Shown: positions 10,762-21,156 of the stretch, piece after piece
How positions within the stretch are numbered: the stretch's first letter is position 1
How the letters are laid out: each line of letters begins with the position of its first letter
DNA from: Mesaphorura yosii
Taxonomy: Eukaryota; Arthropoda; Collembola; Poduromorpha; Tullbergiidae
DNA length: 64,000 nucleotides
Reading direction: 5' to 3'
Assembly: GCA_009869945.1 (NCBI GenBank)
Contig: WIXG01000334.1
Location: 21,731-85,730, forward strand
The notes under the pieces: model-generated
What the model was told of the DNA's origin: nothing
The model's database searches: none
Seen by the model: the letters and a program-made list of their open reading frames with translations, nothing else
Program-made: the position numbers and the translations under genes

Positions 10762-13254
10762 AATGAGCGCCGTAAATTCGTGTAAACTCAAATTCACCAT
10801 TCACGGGGATGGCGACGGATGCAATAGCAGTGGCAAGTGGCAATAAATGGGAAGCTCAAATTCGAATTCGTACAAAGTGCTCGTTAGCGTTAGCAGCAAA
10901 GAACGACTGAATAAAATATACCGGCGCGAACTCGTTATTTTCATTATTTTCCATTTTATTTCAAAATTTTCACATTTTTCATAGTCATTCGTACCTGTTG
11001 GACGGACTCGTGGACGCGTAAGCTTACGCGTACGTGAACAGATAGCCCGGCATTCTTCCAGCATCATTATTCCATTATCTTCAACCGTGCAAGGAAATGC
11101 AAACAACAATGGCAGGCACAATGGCGATAACGATACAATGGCCTAGGAGCTAGTTAACAGTTCATTAGCGTGCCGTGCCTGCGCTGTGCGATTCTTTTGT
11201 AATCGTACATCGTAGTCGTTCGCGAGAGGAAGCGCGATTGCAATTTATTAACTAGCTGCCTAAAAATGCAGCACAGAACACGGCAGGCTACGGAATATAA
11301 CAAAGTTTTAGTCAAAATTGGAATTGGAGTTCGACATCATTAAAAAATATTGTTGTGAAAAGTACGGCCGGATGATTTACGATAGGTCAGGAAATACTCA
11401 CAGCACTCCGAATCACTGCGATGCGACTGCGAAAGTTAACTGCATGTTTACTACTATTTGACATGGGAAGTTGCGAGTTACGAGTTCCAAATTAGCCGAA
11501 TTTTCAGTCTTCCGAAATGTGAAATTGGGACCGAAATATTTAATTGCCAATTGGAAATATCCAAGAAGTACAAATTCTGAGAAAAATCGCACTGTCCTGA
11601 GATTTTTGAGCAATATTTCAATTGCAGAGATTGATAACGAACTCCTGGCACGCTTGCATGCTCACAACAGCCAGTTAGAGCTTAAATTTAATGATGAGAA
11701 GAGTCATTCGTGCGTGGAACATGACTCAGGCAGGCTCGAGGAACAAAGTTATAAAGAAATGATTGGGCCGGGCCGATTGTTGTTCCAATCACTGCCACTT
11801 CTCTGCTCGTGCCTTTTGCTTTTCGCATTTCACATTTTTACAAAGTTAACTCAAGTAATGCGCAATGAAACGTGAATAAAATTCCATTTTGAATTGGAAT
11901 CAGAATCAGTTGGAGTACTAGGCGCAATTATCCGAGTAACTGCACTGCTGGCTGCTTGTGTATACAACAAAAATCTTTACTCGTACTCTTTTCGTACTTT
12001 GATCTTGCTTGTGCGGGCAGCACAAAAAGAAATTTTCAGGCAAGACTTACTACTAAGAAGAGAAATGAGTTGGAAAAGAACGGAGAAAGTTGGACCGGGA
12101 CTTTTGAATTGGGGCTTCAGCGACAGGCCACAAGCCCTTGAATTAAAATCGAGACGCGAATGTGTCAATCAGACGAGATTAACAAGACACTTGACGTTGG
12201 TGGAGTTTGTAATCTGCTTAAAGCACAGACTTTGTGCTGCTTTGAAATGTTTCATTCAGTTCTCGAGCGTCGAGATTATAAGCAAATAAAAATTAATTAA
12301 TCTCGTGGGAATACATGTTCGTGTTTCGCATTTCCTGTTGTAGGAAGTTGATTGAATATTTGACAGCTCCAACTTACGTTCTGTTCTGTTACAGAACTAA
12401 TAATAAAATCAAAGCCTGTGTACATAATCTTAATGAGGAATAAAAATACGAATACCACTACAAAGCTTCTACACAATAACAGCAATACAGGGAACACAAG
12501 TCATTGAAAAGTGCGTGCAAAATCGAAATGCATCCGACCCTCAATCAGTTCGATGTCGATCGTATCTCGTCAGCAATATTTCACATCACGTCAAACCCAA
12601 TTCAACTCAACTCAATGCCCACTCGACGTTTACAAATCAATGAATCCAAAATGAGGCTGCTGCGGTCGGGCTCAATTATAATGGTGTGCATGTGCAGTGA
12701 TAAAAATTATGCAAGATTCAGATCTCGCCCTGGGAAACAAACTGAAACGGAGATCATGAACAATATAAAGGGCTCAGGCACTCGGACGAATCCCGTGCCC
12801 GTGATAAAAAGCGCTATAGAGGAAGCTGACTTTCTCTTTGCATCCCTGCCGCTGAGCATACGTTCTAAAAGTTCTCAGCCTCATCTTCATCGCATCGGAT
12901 GCTATTGCTTTGCACGTACGTAAAAGGGGCGTGCTCGCCTCAGTCAACCTTCACGCAGCGAAGAACCGTGCAGTGAGCGAACGCAGTGAAAAGAGTCTCA
13001 GTCTCAGTCAGTCTCAGATTACATTTCACTTCAACCCTGAGCAAAAGCAAAGTTTCACTGATCCTCTTTCATTGAATCGGAAAACTCGTACATGATCTCA
13101 TAACCTTTTTATTCGAGTTGCCAACAAAAACATATTCATTAATCCAAATAAAATATTCAATTTCCATGCTCGTGAATGCGTAATGCATGTGCGTGTGCGT
13201 ATGCGGACTGCGTAATGATGGAGAGCTTCACTGAACAAATTGTTATCCGGTCGC

Positions 13255-13361
13255 CACGTGCCGTGGCGTGTCCATTGTAATGCCTGTACCCGTTTTTTTT
13301 ACTGTGCCGAGTTTTAATAGACTCACGGGAGTCGTTTATAACACGCGGCACGTGCCACGTG
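13255..13361. promoter_or_regulatory. Cluster of three CACGTG E-boxes
   Basis: CACGTG occurs at 13255-13260, 13349-13354 and 13356-13361. The last two touch almost head to tail, and the middle one lies in the perfect palindrome GGCACGTGCC. CACGTG is bound by class-B bHLH dimers such as Myc/Max and Clock/Cycle. Function here is inferred only from clustering. Confidence 0.35.
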
Positions 13362-14489
13362 CACTATGCACGCCGGGCCGGCCGGACAGCGATTAGATCA
13401 TTTAGCAGGGCAGGGGCTCCGTAAATGTTTAGCGTAGTAATAATCACCATATCAAGAGGTTTTGACGTAGTTTTCATTCACAATGCTGATGCTGAGTTTT
13501 ATTGTTCGCAGCAAAGCGCAGTGCACTGCAGAGATTCATGACACGATGCATAAAATTGTAATGAATTTAATGAGGAAGAGATGGTTGGTGGGTTGGTTGG
13601 AGGTCGGCGCGTCTATGCAAAGGCTAACAGGGGAATGGAGAAAGACCGACATTGACGGCGAGACGCCGTTGACACGGGGCACGAGTCAAGTTTTTGTTAG
13701 CATGGGGTTTGGCGTTGTTGCTTTTGGATCTTCTTTGTTTAGATAAAGAAATTGTACTCCACGCCGTCGCCGTCCACTCCACAATCCACAAAGGATGCAA
13801 GGACACGCTCCCGCCGCCGACGGTGCCACTGTCGAAAATCTCTGCCGAAGTGGAAAAAAATACAATTTGAAATCAAATCAAATCAGTGCAGTAAACCATG
13901 ATACAAGTACGTGAATGCAGTCGTGACGTAAGGATTTTAGCCCACCTTGCGCGCGCCAGGCTCCATTCTCAAGTTTCTAAGAGTGGATAAAAATCAATGA
14001 AGGTTTCGATGCTTCGAAGAACACCGCGACTGCTAAACCTCAGAAGCTTCATTTTGGATTCTGTAAAGCAAAAATCATTGTGTTTGAATGTTCTACAACA
14101 GCTTACAAAGGATTATTAAATTCAACAAACTGCTGCTGCTAACGCGATTATGTCGGTGTTCTAATGATTTTTACAATTGGAGGCATTCATTAATGAAAGC
14201 ATCAGCTTGCAGCATTTCGCTTGTATTTCGGTGTTGTGTCAACGCTTAATGCTCTGTTCGTGAATGAATTGAGGGTGAACTTTCAGTTAACCGTGCAACA
14301 TTCCGTGCCATGCCAGTGCACTCTACATGAAGAGACCACATTTACTTGCACCTACGGTACAGGATCTCTTCATTATTCCGTGAACACCAGTGAGCTTGAA
14401 ACAAGCTGAAGACAATTCGATTTTTATTCGACGTTCGTGGTCCAAATAGCCAAATTCACAAGCCATAAGTTATAGCACAACTAAAGACA

Positions 14490-14495
14490 TTTATT
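14490..14495 (-). terminator. Poly(A) signal of the Dlish gene
   Basis: AATAAA on the minus strand about 160 bases after the stop codon. Confidence 0.5.
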
Positions 14496-14654
14496 GCACA
14501 ATTCGCGATGTATGTTTGCGAGGGTCACATGTATCGTGTATGGCAGATGAGCAAATAATGAAATGATAAAAAAATAAACACTAAACACACAGGTCAAAAC
14601 TTAAAATAGGTGGCTAATAAGTTAAGAATTGCACTCTCAAGAATCTGCTAATTG

Positions 14655-16378
14655 TTATAATGAAGTCATCGCCGGTGGCCGTGCGTAGGCTTTGGGGACA
14701 AACCCGTACTTCCTCTGTTTTGGCGCGTAGGCCCACAACCATCCTTCGACGGGCTGACAGGTCAAGTCGGCGTAAACCCAATCACCCCGACGAACTGAAA
14801 GATCATCACTAACTTGAGCCTATGAACGAGAATTCAATAAATCAGTCATTAGCGACCAGTTCAAAAGTTACTACTTAAAAGGCTGAGGCTGAGGCCAACT
14901 TACTTTGTAATCGTACAGCATAATAAGTTCAGTGCCGGCCTGCTTGTCCTCAGGAGACTGACCGCCCGGAGCCGACATCAGCGCTGGCAAAGACGTGGAA
15001 GTCGCTATTGCCGTGTTAGCACCCTGCCCCGAGCCAGAGGCAGGATTAGCAGCCGAATTGATGGCCGGAATTGCGGTGATGGCGGACGTCTGAATTCTAA
15101 TCGAGTCAGGCTCTTTCTGGTTTGTGTTGTAGTAATTGGAAGGCGAGATCGGAGTGGCAAGAGCGGCAGAAGAATTCGTCATGCCTGCCGTGACTGCAGG
15201 CATGGAGTTGGCTATGTGCAAGGCTGATGTTGCGGTAATTAAACTATTAACATTAAAGTTGTGCACAGCGGATGAAGACGGGTATGGCAGTGTATGTGAA
15301 TGTGGATGCTGTTGATGGTGTTGCTGTTGAGGATGATGGCCGTAGGCATGTGGGCCGTGCCCGTGTCCGTTCATCAGCCCAGACGACCCAACGTGACTGC
15401 CGTTCCCGTTGCTGCTGCTGCCTCCACTGCCGCTGCTATTCGGGACACTGACGATGAGAGGGTAAATGAAAGCTGCAGGCACAAATCCTTCTTGACCGTC
15501 ATAATCACGAATTATCCAGTACCAATCCGGGTCATCTTTGTTGAGCACTGTGATGAGTTCACCGCGATTGACGTTGATGTCGTTTTCGTCTCTGGCTGTG
15601 AACGTGTACAGCACGATAAACCTGCCGAGCGACGGATCCTGGACAGAACAGATAAGACAAACACACAATTAGTGCTAATACAATATTCATTTAATGTCAG
15701 TTAGCGAAGGGAACGTCCCCTGTTACTGTTACCTTGAAGAATGGATGAATTTCTGAGGACGCTGAGGCGGCTGAGACCATGGACGCTGCATTTGACGACG
15801 CGGTCGAATTTGTTTCTTCACGAGGAACTTTCCTGTTCCGACTGCTCAAGTGTTTATTGTTATCCTGGAGAAATGGTGTAATATAAGAGTATGGGATGAA
15901 CCCTTCATTCTGCTGGCCCAGCGGTCGCCGTTCGTCGATGACATACGCCCAGTCGTTTTCGCGATACAACAAAGACACCAAGTCGCCCTTCTTCACTTCC
16001 AGTTCGTCGTCTACGCAAGGTGTAAAGTCGTGCAGGACGAGCATGCGCGCATCGGGCGAAATTCCTGAACATCAAATCATGAATCATCTTTGCTGTCAAG
16101 TTGGGTAACTTGCGGCGGCCACCAGTCATTAATTAAATCGAAATGAAGCATTACCTGCTTCCTTTTCCAGTCCAACTCTGACGAGCGTTTCGATCGAGCT
16201 CGAGCCCGTGATTCTTCCCAGCTGTGGGATGCTGTGATCTTCGCCGTTGTCTGAAAAGACAAATTACACACAAATAGAACTTCGATATTACAGATCGGGA
16301 TTGTACTTTTCGCGTCAGCTTGGTGTTACCTTTCTTCTTTTTGTTTCGACGAATTCTCACTGGACACAAGAATGCCAT
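14655..16378 (-). CDS. Dlish: Three-SH3 adaptor of the Fat/Dachs pathway, Dlish (Vamana) orthologue
   Basis: Five coding exons, listed 5' to 3': 16378-16330, 16250-16155, 16064-15733, 15638-14904 and 14819-14655, all phases closing, 458 residues. The start MAFLCPVRIRR and the end YARPPAMTSL are the hallmarks of insect Dlish. SH3 domains sit at about residues 56-113 (VLHDFTPCVDDELEVKKGD), 166-224 (VLYTFTARDENDINVNRGE) and 395-450 (MLYDYKAQVSDDLSVRRGD). Known role in Drosophila: Dlish binds Fat and Dachsous intracellular regions and the myosin Dachs, and promotes Dachs at the apical membrane, so restraining Hippo signalling. Between SH3 2 and 3 is a roughly 170-residue low-complexity stretch rich in His, Gln, Ser, Ala and Asn, which makes the protein longer than my recollection of the fly protein. 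The family assignment is secure; the linker is poorly conserved sequence. Confidence 0.93.
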
Positions 16379-17579
16379 GCTCAAAAATTAATTAGCTCAT
16401 CGACAGTTACAGGATTGAGCCGATCAACCGTGCAAATGACAAACACCGCTTCAGCAGCCGCTTCAAGTTGTAGTCGGTTTCTCCATTATTTAATCAAGTT
16501 ATTAAAACCATGTAGCCATTGCCGAACCTCTGAACTGGGCTAAATCAAACGAATTCTTACAATATTCACTATTCACCCGTACACAGCAGAGATTAGAGTT
16601 ACGCCTTGGAGATGTGCAGTGTATGTTTTACGACTTCTCTTCTCGGTTTCAGTTTCAAGGGCTTCGTGCAGGCTCTTCGTCGTCTCAGTCCGACTGAAGA
16701 AAGCCTTCAGGACAGGACAGGTACAGGTAATGAGAAGGTACTACAAGAGATGAAATTACAAAGTTCGTGCAGTGCAATCAGTGCGGTTGTGGTGGAGTCG
16801 TGCAAGTGCGCAAGTGGCCCACGTCCAGCGAGCAGCAGCAGTTTACATGATTCGGTTTGAGATTTGAAATGTCAGAAGAATTTAAGAATGAGTACATTAC
16901 TTAACATGCCATGTCTCGGGGCACTTTTGGATTTTATTGTGTACTCATCATCGGTACGGGCTTGATACACAACATCAACAATACAAATACAATACCTGTG
17001 CCTGTAAAGCAAAGAACCTGTTCATGTAAAACCGTAAAATTCTATTGATGTTACGTAAGAAAGAATCCAGCTCAGCATCCATCTCTTTGAGACTTGGTTT
17101 ACACTCTGTAAACCGTTAAAAATCGCTTCAAAAGATGTACGACTGTACGCACGATGAACGTCTGAAGTCAAAAGTCAACAATTTGCTCGGAACAATTTAC
17201 CGAAACAAATGTCTCGGAACAATTTCTCTGGAAACAATTTCCCTCAAGACCATCTGTTCCATTGAGCTTGTTTTACGATGATTTCGAAAGGAGATTGTTG
17301 CTTCATGCTCACCGATGAATGGAACCGGTGAATCAGTAAAGAATTTTGATCACTTCATGAGCAAAGAACTTAAAACTCGTTTTCTAGACTGAAAATGCGA
17401 AAGTACCTGGAATTTAATTACGTAAATGACGAGGCGCAACATTCTTGAATTTTTCAAAATAATTATGAAAAAGAAGCTTAGAGCTACAGTTAATCTTGTT
17501 GACAGCACTGCACTGCACCTGAGCTTCGTTCTTAGTTGAACCTCATTTTTGACATACGCGACGATTTCACCTTGAAACA
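16379..17579. other. Region between Dlish and the FGFR1OP2/SIKE gene
   Basis: Should contain the Dlish promoter and the 3' UTR of the FGFR1OP2/SIKE gene, both on the minus strand. A minus-strand AATAAA lies at 16933-16938. The only structure seen is the repeat triad at 17186-17240. Confidence 0.45.
17186..17240. repeat. Triplicated GGAACAATTT-type motif
   Basis: CTCGGAACAATTT at 17186-17198 and again at 17213-17225, followed at 17227-17240 by the variant TCTGGAAACAATTT. The copies are 27 and about 14 bases apart, in the presumed 3' UTR of the neighbouring minus-strand gene. Confidence 0.75.
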
Positions 17580-18149
17580 TTATTCGCCAGAGAGGGAGGC
17601 TGTTGCTGGGAGTGAAGCATACTCGTGGGATATTTCCAGCATTTGACGGAGACCTCTGTTCTCGACGCGGAGACTGCTAATCAGTTCCTCTTCCTCTAGA
17701 ATGGCTCCTTCGTCTGCCTTGACCGATTGCTTCATGAGAGACTTCATCTTGCCGACCGGTCCTTCACCTGCACCTGCGGCCTTTGGAATTGTGCCAACCA
17801 AATCGACAAGCTTCTTGGTCATGTTCTCTGTGGATTGCAGTTCGGATATTTTTGTTCGGTATTTAGTCATGACGAGGTCCAGAGCAACTTGTTGTTCCAT
17901 AGCAATAAGACGCAGCTCTTGATTTTCTTCTTTGATGTCGGAGGCACTTCGAAGGTCAGGTATAGGACGGCTGGGTTGGTGGTCAGACCCGTGATTTCGA
18001 TGGCTTCCGGCGGCTTGAGCAGGTTGCATCCCTAGAACCTCATCATGAATAGCTTGCATTTGGGAAAGAAGACTGTCGACACGTACTCCTTCAGTTTTAA
18101 GATTAGACGACAACAGACGAACGTTGCAAAAGGCTTCTTGAAATGCCAT
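17580..18149 (-). CDS. Fgop2: FGFR1OP2 / SIKE family coiled-coil protein (STRIPAK component)
   Basis: A single uninterrupted frame. I start at the ATG at 18149 (MAFQEAF), giving 189 residues; another in-frame ATG at 18170 would add seven. The motifs EENQELRLIAMEQQVALDLVM followed by KYRTKISEL and, near the end, VENRGLRQMLEISHEY match the two conserved coiled-coil blocks of FGFR1OP2 and SIKE1. The N-terminal helix is also in the expected place. Family members bind striatin-type scaffolds in the STRIPAK phosphatase-kinase complex, which acts on Hippo signalling and cytoskeleton. The protein is a little shorter than vertebrate relatives, mainly in the region between the blocks, where a Lys/Gly-rich stretch replaces part of the usual helix. 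The lack of introns is unusual next to the intron-rich neighbours, but nothing else suggests retroposition. Confidence 0.85.
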   Translation of the reverse strand: MAFQEAFCNVRLLSSNLKTEGVRVDSLLSQMQAIHDEVLGMQPAQAAGSHRNHGSDHQPSRPIPDLRSASDIKEENQELRLIAMEQQVALDLVMTKYRTKISELQSTENMTKKLVDLVGTIPKAAGAGEGPVGKMKSLMKQSVKADEGAILEEEELISSLRVENRGLRQMLEISHEYASLPATASLSGE

Positions 18150-18857
18150 GATCAAAGACGTAGGAAGCAAAGTCGGGATTAATCAGTGGCTTGTTCAGTT
18201 CAGTTTCAGTCAGCTAATGTTCAGAACCAAGCTTGGCTTCTGACTAATCTTTGGAAGAAATACAGACCCAAATCGATAAATTAAACCGGGCTAATTAACA
18301 AGTAACGATTCGCCATCCTTCAACATTAACCGGTTACAACTTACCTTAATATTGTTCTTTTTGAGACAATTTCTGATGATTTGCGAATCTTGCAAATCCG
18401 TCATTTGATCCGTTTGTACGTACGGACAAGTAATTAAGATTAAAACCCAACATTCAAAAATTACGAAATGACACAAAAGTTCCAGCTGTAATTAAAGTGT
18501 GAATCCGAATGCAGACGCCGTTTCGTTGATGCAGTTTTCCAAGTGTTACGAAAAAACAAAGAAAAGATTCCTCGGTGCTAGTCTAACCTTCGCACATGAC
18601 TTCAAAAGCCGACTTCTTTAACCTTCAAGTAAACCCTTCTATGTACACGTGTACCGTAACGCTGATCAAAGACTAATCCCGTTAAACGTCAGTTAACTGA
18701 GGTTATATCTCCTGAAGGTCGCAAGGTTGACGACTCTAAACCTTTGTAACTCAAAACATTCGGTTCGCAGCGTCGCAACCCGTCTTCCGGCGACTCGTGC
18801 CAGTTTGATAATTAGCCATTTCAGTGACTAATTTAGTTTTTGGACCCGCAAGACAAA
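18150..18857. promoter_or_regulatory. Shared head-to-head promoter region
   Basis: 708 bases separate the start codons of the divergent FGFR1OP2/SIKE and HSD17B10 genes, so both promoters must lie here unless there are distant leader exons. An initiator-like TTTCAGTG at 18819-18826, about 35 bases before the HSD17B10 ATG, is a plausible start site. No TATA box at the correct distance. Confidence 0.45.
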
Positions 18858-19839
18858 ATGTTAAAGGTAAGCTAGTTGAACTAGCGCAGTGGTCTGAGCC
18901 CTGAATTAATTCATACTTTCATACTTCCAGGGCCTTGCCTGTTTAGTCACTGGAGGTGCGTCCGGCCTTGGTCGAGCAACTGCTGAAAGATTCGTACGGA
19001 ACGGTGCAAGAGTAGTTATCTGTGATTTACCAAAGTCTGATGGAGCGAAAGTTGCTGAAAGCTTAGGAGCAAGTGACTGCCTGTTTGCGCCGACCGATGT
19101 ATACATTAACTTACGGTTAACTGCTATTACAGCATAGGCGGAAATTATTCAACGGCTTATGTACACTTTCCAGGTCACAGCAGAAGAAGACGTTGCAAAA
19201 GCTATTGCACTCGTGAAGGACAAGTTTGGGAAATTGGATGTTGCAGTTAATTGTGCTGGAATTGGAGTTGCATTCAAAACGTACAACTTCAACAAGAAAA
19301 CTGCTCACTCGCTGGATGATTTCGCCAGAGTACTGAAAGTAAGTAAGCGGGCAGCAACCGAAGCCTTCAATTGTGGCCCCACTCTAATTATTATTTCTCA
19401 AAACATTTAGGTTAACACAGTTGGTACATTTAACGTTATCCGACTAACTGCCGGTTTAATTGGTGAGAATGGGCCTGATACCAATGGCCAGCGGGGTGTG
19501 ATAATAAATACAGCGAGTATAGCAGCCTACGATGGTCAAATGGGGCAAGCAGCCTATGCCGCGAGTAAAGGTGCCATTGTTGGAATGACGCTGCCCATCG
19601 CCAGAGATTTTGCATCACAAGGAATTCGAGTTATGACGATAGCTCCTGGTCTCTTCGAAACACCACTGCTTCTTGCTCTGCCGGAGAAGGTCCGAAAATT
19701 CCTGGCGCAAACGGTACCATTCCCGAGCCGCCTGGGTCTTCCGGACGAATACGCGCAGCTCGTTCAGAGCATCGTTGAGAATCCGATGCTAAATGGAGAA
19801 GTAATCAGGATTGACGGTGCCCTTCGAATGCAGCCTTAA
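18858..19839 (+). CDS. scu: 3-hydroxyacyl-CoA dehydrogenase type 2 (HSD17B10 / scully), SDR family
   Basis: Exons 18858-18866, 18931-19098, 19174-19338 and 19411-19839 give 256 residues, the usual length. The first coding exon is only nine bases (ATG TTA AAG). The NAD-binding motif TGGASGLG, the NCAG motif, the catalytic Ser in NTAS and the YAASK Tyr-Lys pair are all present, in the right order and spacing. The enzyme oxidises short-chain and branched 3-hydroxyacyl-CoA in mitochondria (isoleucine and fatty-acid breakdown). In vertebrates, and probably in flies, it is also a non-catalytic subunit of mitochondrial RNase P with TRMT10C and PRORP. The N-terminal [12 protein letters not shown] begins almost at the Rossmann fold, as in relatives. 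No abnormal residue seen. Confidence 0.95.
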
Positions 19840-19957
19840 CCTTGAAGGGTAAAGCAGCTGGAGTGTTTCTGTAGCGTAGTGAAAGCGAAACTATGCACAT
19901 GACATTAGATTATGAATTGACATACTGATTGACCAAATTAGACATCTTAGAAATGGG

Positions 19958-19963
19958 AATAAA
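19958..19963 (+). terminator. Poly(A) signal of HSD17B10
   Basis: AATAAA about 120 bases after the stop, followed by a T-rich stretch. Confidence 0.6.
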
Positions 19964-21070
19964 ATTCTATTTTTGTTAACTGAGTTATCATACGGCCACA
20001 TTTTCGGGGCTTGAAATAAAATGACAGGTGTACGATTAGTTCGAGTACGAAATGTTTTAGTTTATTGTACAAACTTGCACATGATTATTCTCGATTTTTA
20101 AATTCTCCACACGGGTTTTACATTATTCCGTATTAATATTGCTTATTTAGACTAAAATAATGCGGTTTATTAGTTTTATTTGCACGCTATACAATCGTGC
20201 AAAATCTGATTAACAGTTGATAAGTTGAAGTTGGAAACTAGTCTAAGGCGAAGCACACGGGCTCTAAACTTTAGCATATTTTTACGAATTGCATATAAAT
20301 TATTAATCGATTAGTTTTCTACTTTCACAATACACCACACGCATTCATTTCACTTCACAATATTTCTATGTCAAACGCTGAACGCAGGGAGCAATGGAAT
20401 AATCTCAGATTACTAAACAATTAAATCACAAACACAAATCCGCTACAAAAAGATAGGAGAAGAAATGGTAATTAGTAATTGGCAATGAAGCAGCAAGCAC
20501 ATAAAGGAATTGAACGCTTGAAAATATTTGTATGCTTGAGAAAATACTGATCTTTAATGCCAATCTTGGCGTGTATCAGCCTACGAAACTAGAAAACTAG
20601 AACGAGACGACGAGAGACCGTAATTTAGAAGGATAAAATGCACCACCAGTTCATGTGAGAGTTTCACAATCAATACACCAAACACACTAAATCCGCTAAA
20701 CCTAATCCGACTTGTGCGCAGCTAAAAGCTAGCTAACAACTATAAGCTTTCTGCTTAATTTCGTATTTTAAATTGTATGCTAGAGCCTTGAACATTACTC
20801 TAAAACTGCAACTTATTGTGCTACCGATTGGTTATTTGCTATCAGGCTAATAAGGCTTTAATTTCTTGCATATTGTTTCATTATTACAAAACCACTTTAT
20901 AAAAAACTTGAGGATAAAAAATGATCAAGTTGATTGGATCCACGGTACGCAAAATAACCTTTCACTTCAAAATTATAATTATTCCATGATAAATCTAAGC
21001 TAACGTACCTTGGAAGTGATTATTGATTATTAGGCTACGCTATCTGCTATTACGGGAAGAAGAAATACGG

Positions 21071-21076
21071 TTTATT
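21071..21076 (-). terminator. Poly(A) signal of ariadne-1
   Basis: Minus-strand AATAAA about 80 bases after the stop codon. Confidence 0.55.
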
Positions 21077-21156
21077 GAAAAGAAATGGTAAATGAAAGGA
21101 AAGGAGTCATAATCAAAATTTTGATAAAACTTTCTACTTATTAGATGCGCGGTCCG

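Larger units (their letters stand above)
9263..14654. other. Gene-free block between two convergent genes
   Basis: Contains the 3' UTR of the apterous-type gene on the left and of the Dlish gene on the right. Between them I see only short simple repeats, for example (GGCGAA)3 at 10741 and GTCTCA units at 12995-13016, a cluster of CACGTG boxes near 13.3 kb, and three successive plus-strand open frames of 130-140 codons at 11471-12923 with no recognisable domain. Confidence 0.5.
19840..21156. other. Convergent intergenic region
   Basis: 1.3 kb of AT-rich DNA between the stops of HSD17B10 (+) and ariadne-1 (-). It holds the poly(A) signals of both genes and nothing else recognisable. Confidence 0.6.

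Noticed and set aside
10346-10843. 165-codon minus-strand open frame
   Set aside because: Low-quality composition driven by simple repeats such as (TTCGCC)n and Ser/Leu/His runs, no domain and no splice partners.
15300-15704. 134-codon plus-strand frame over the Dlish gene
   Set aside because: It is antisense to the well-supported Dlish low-complexity exon.
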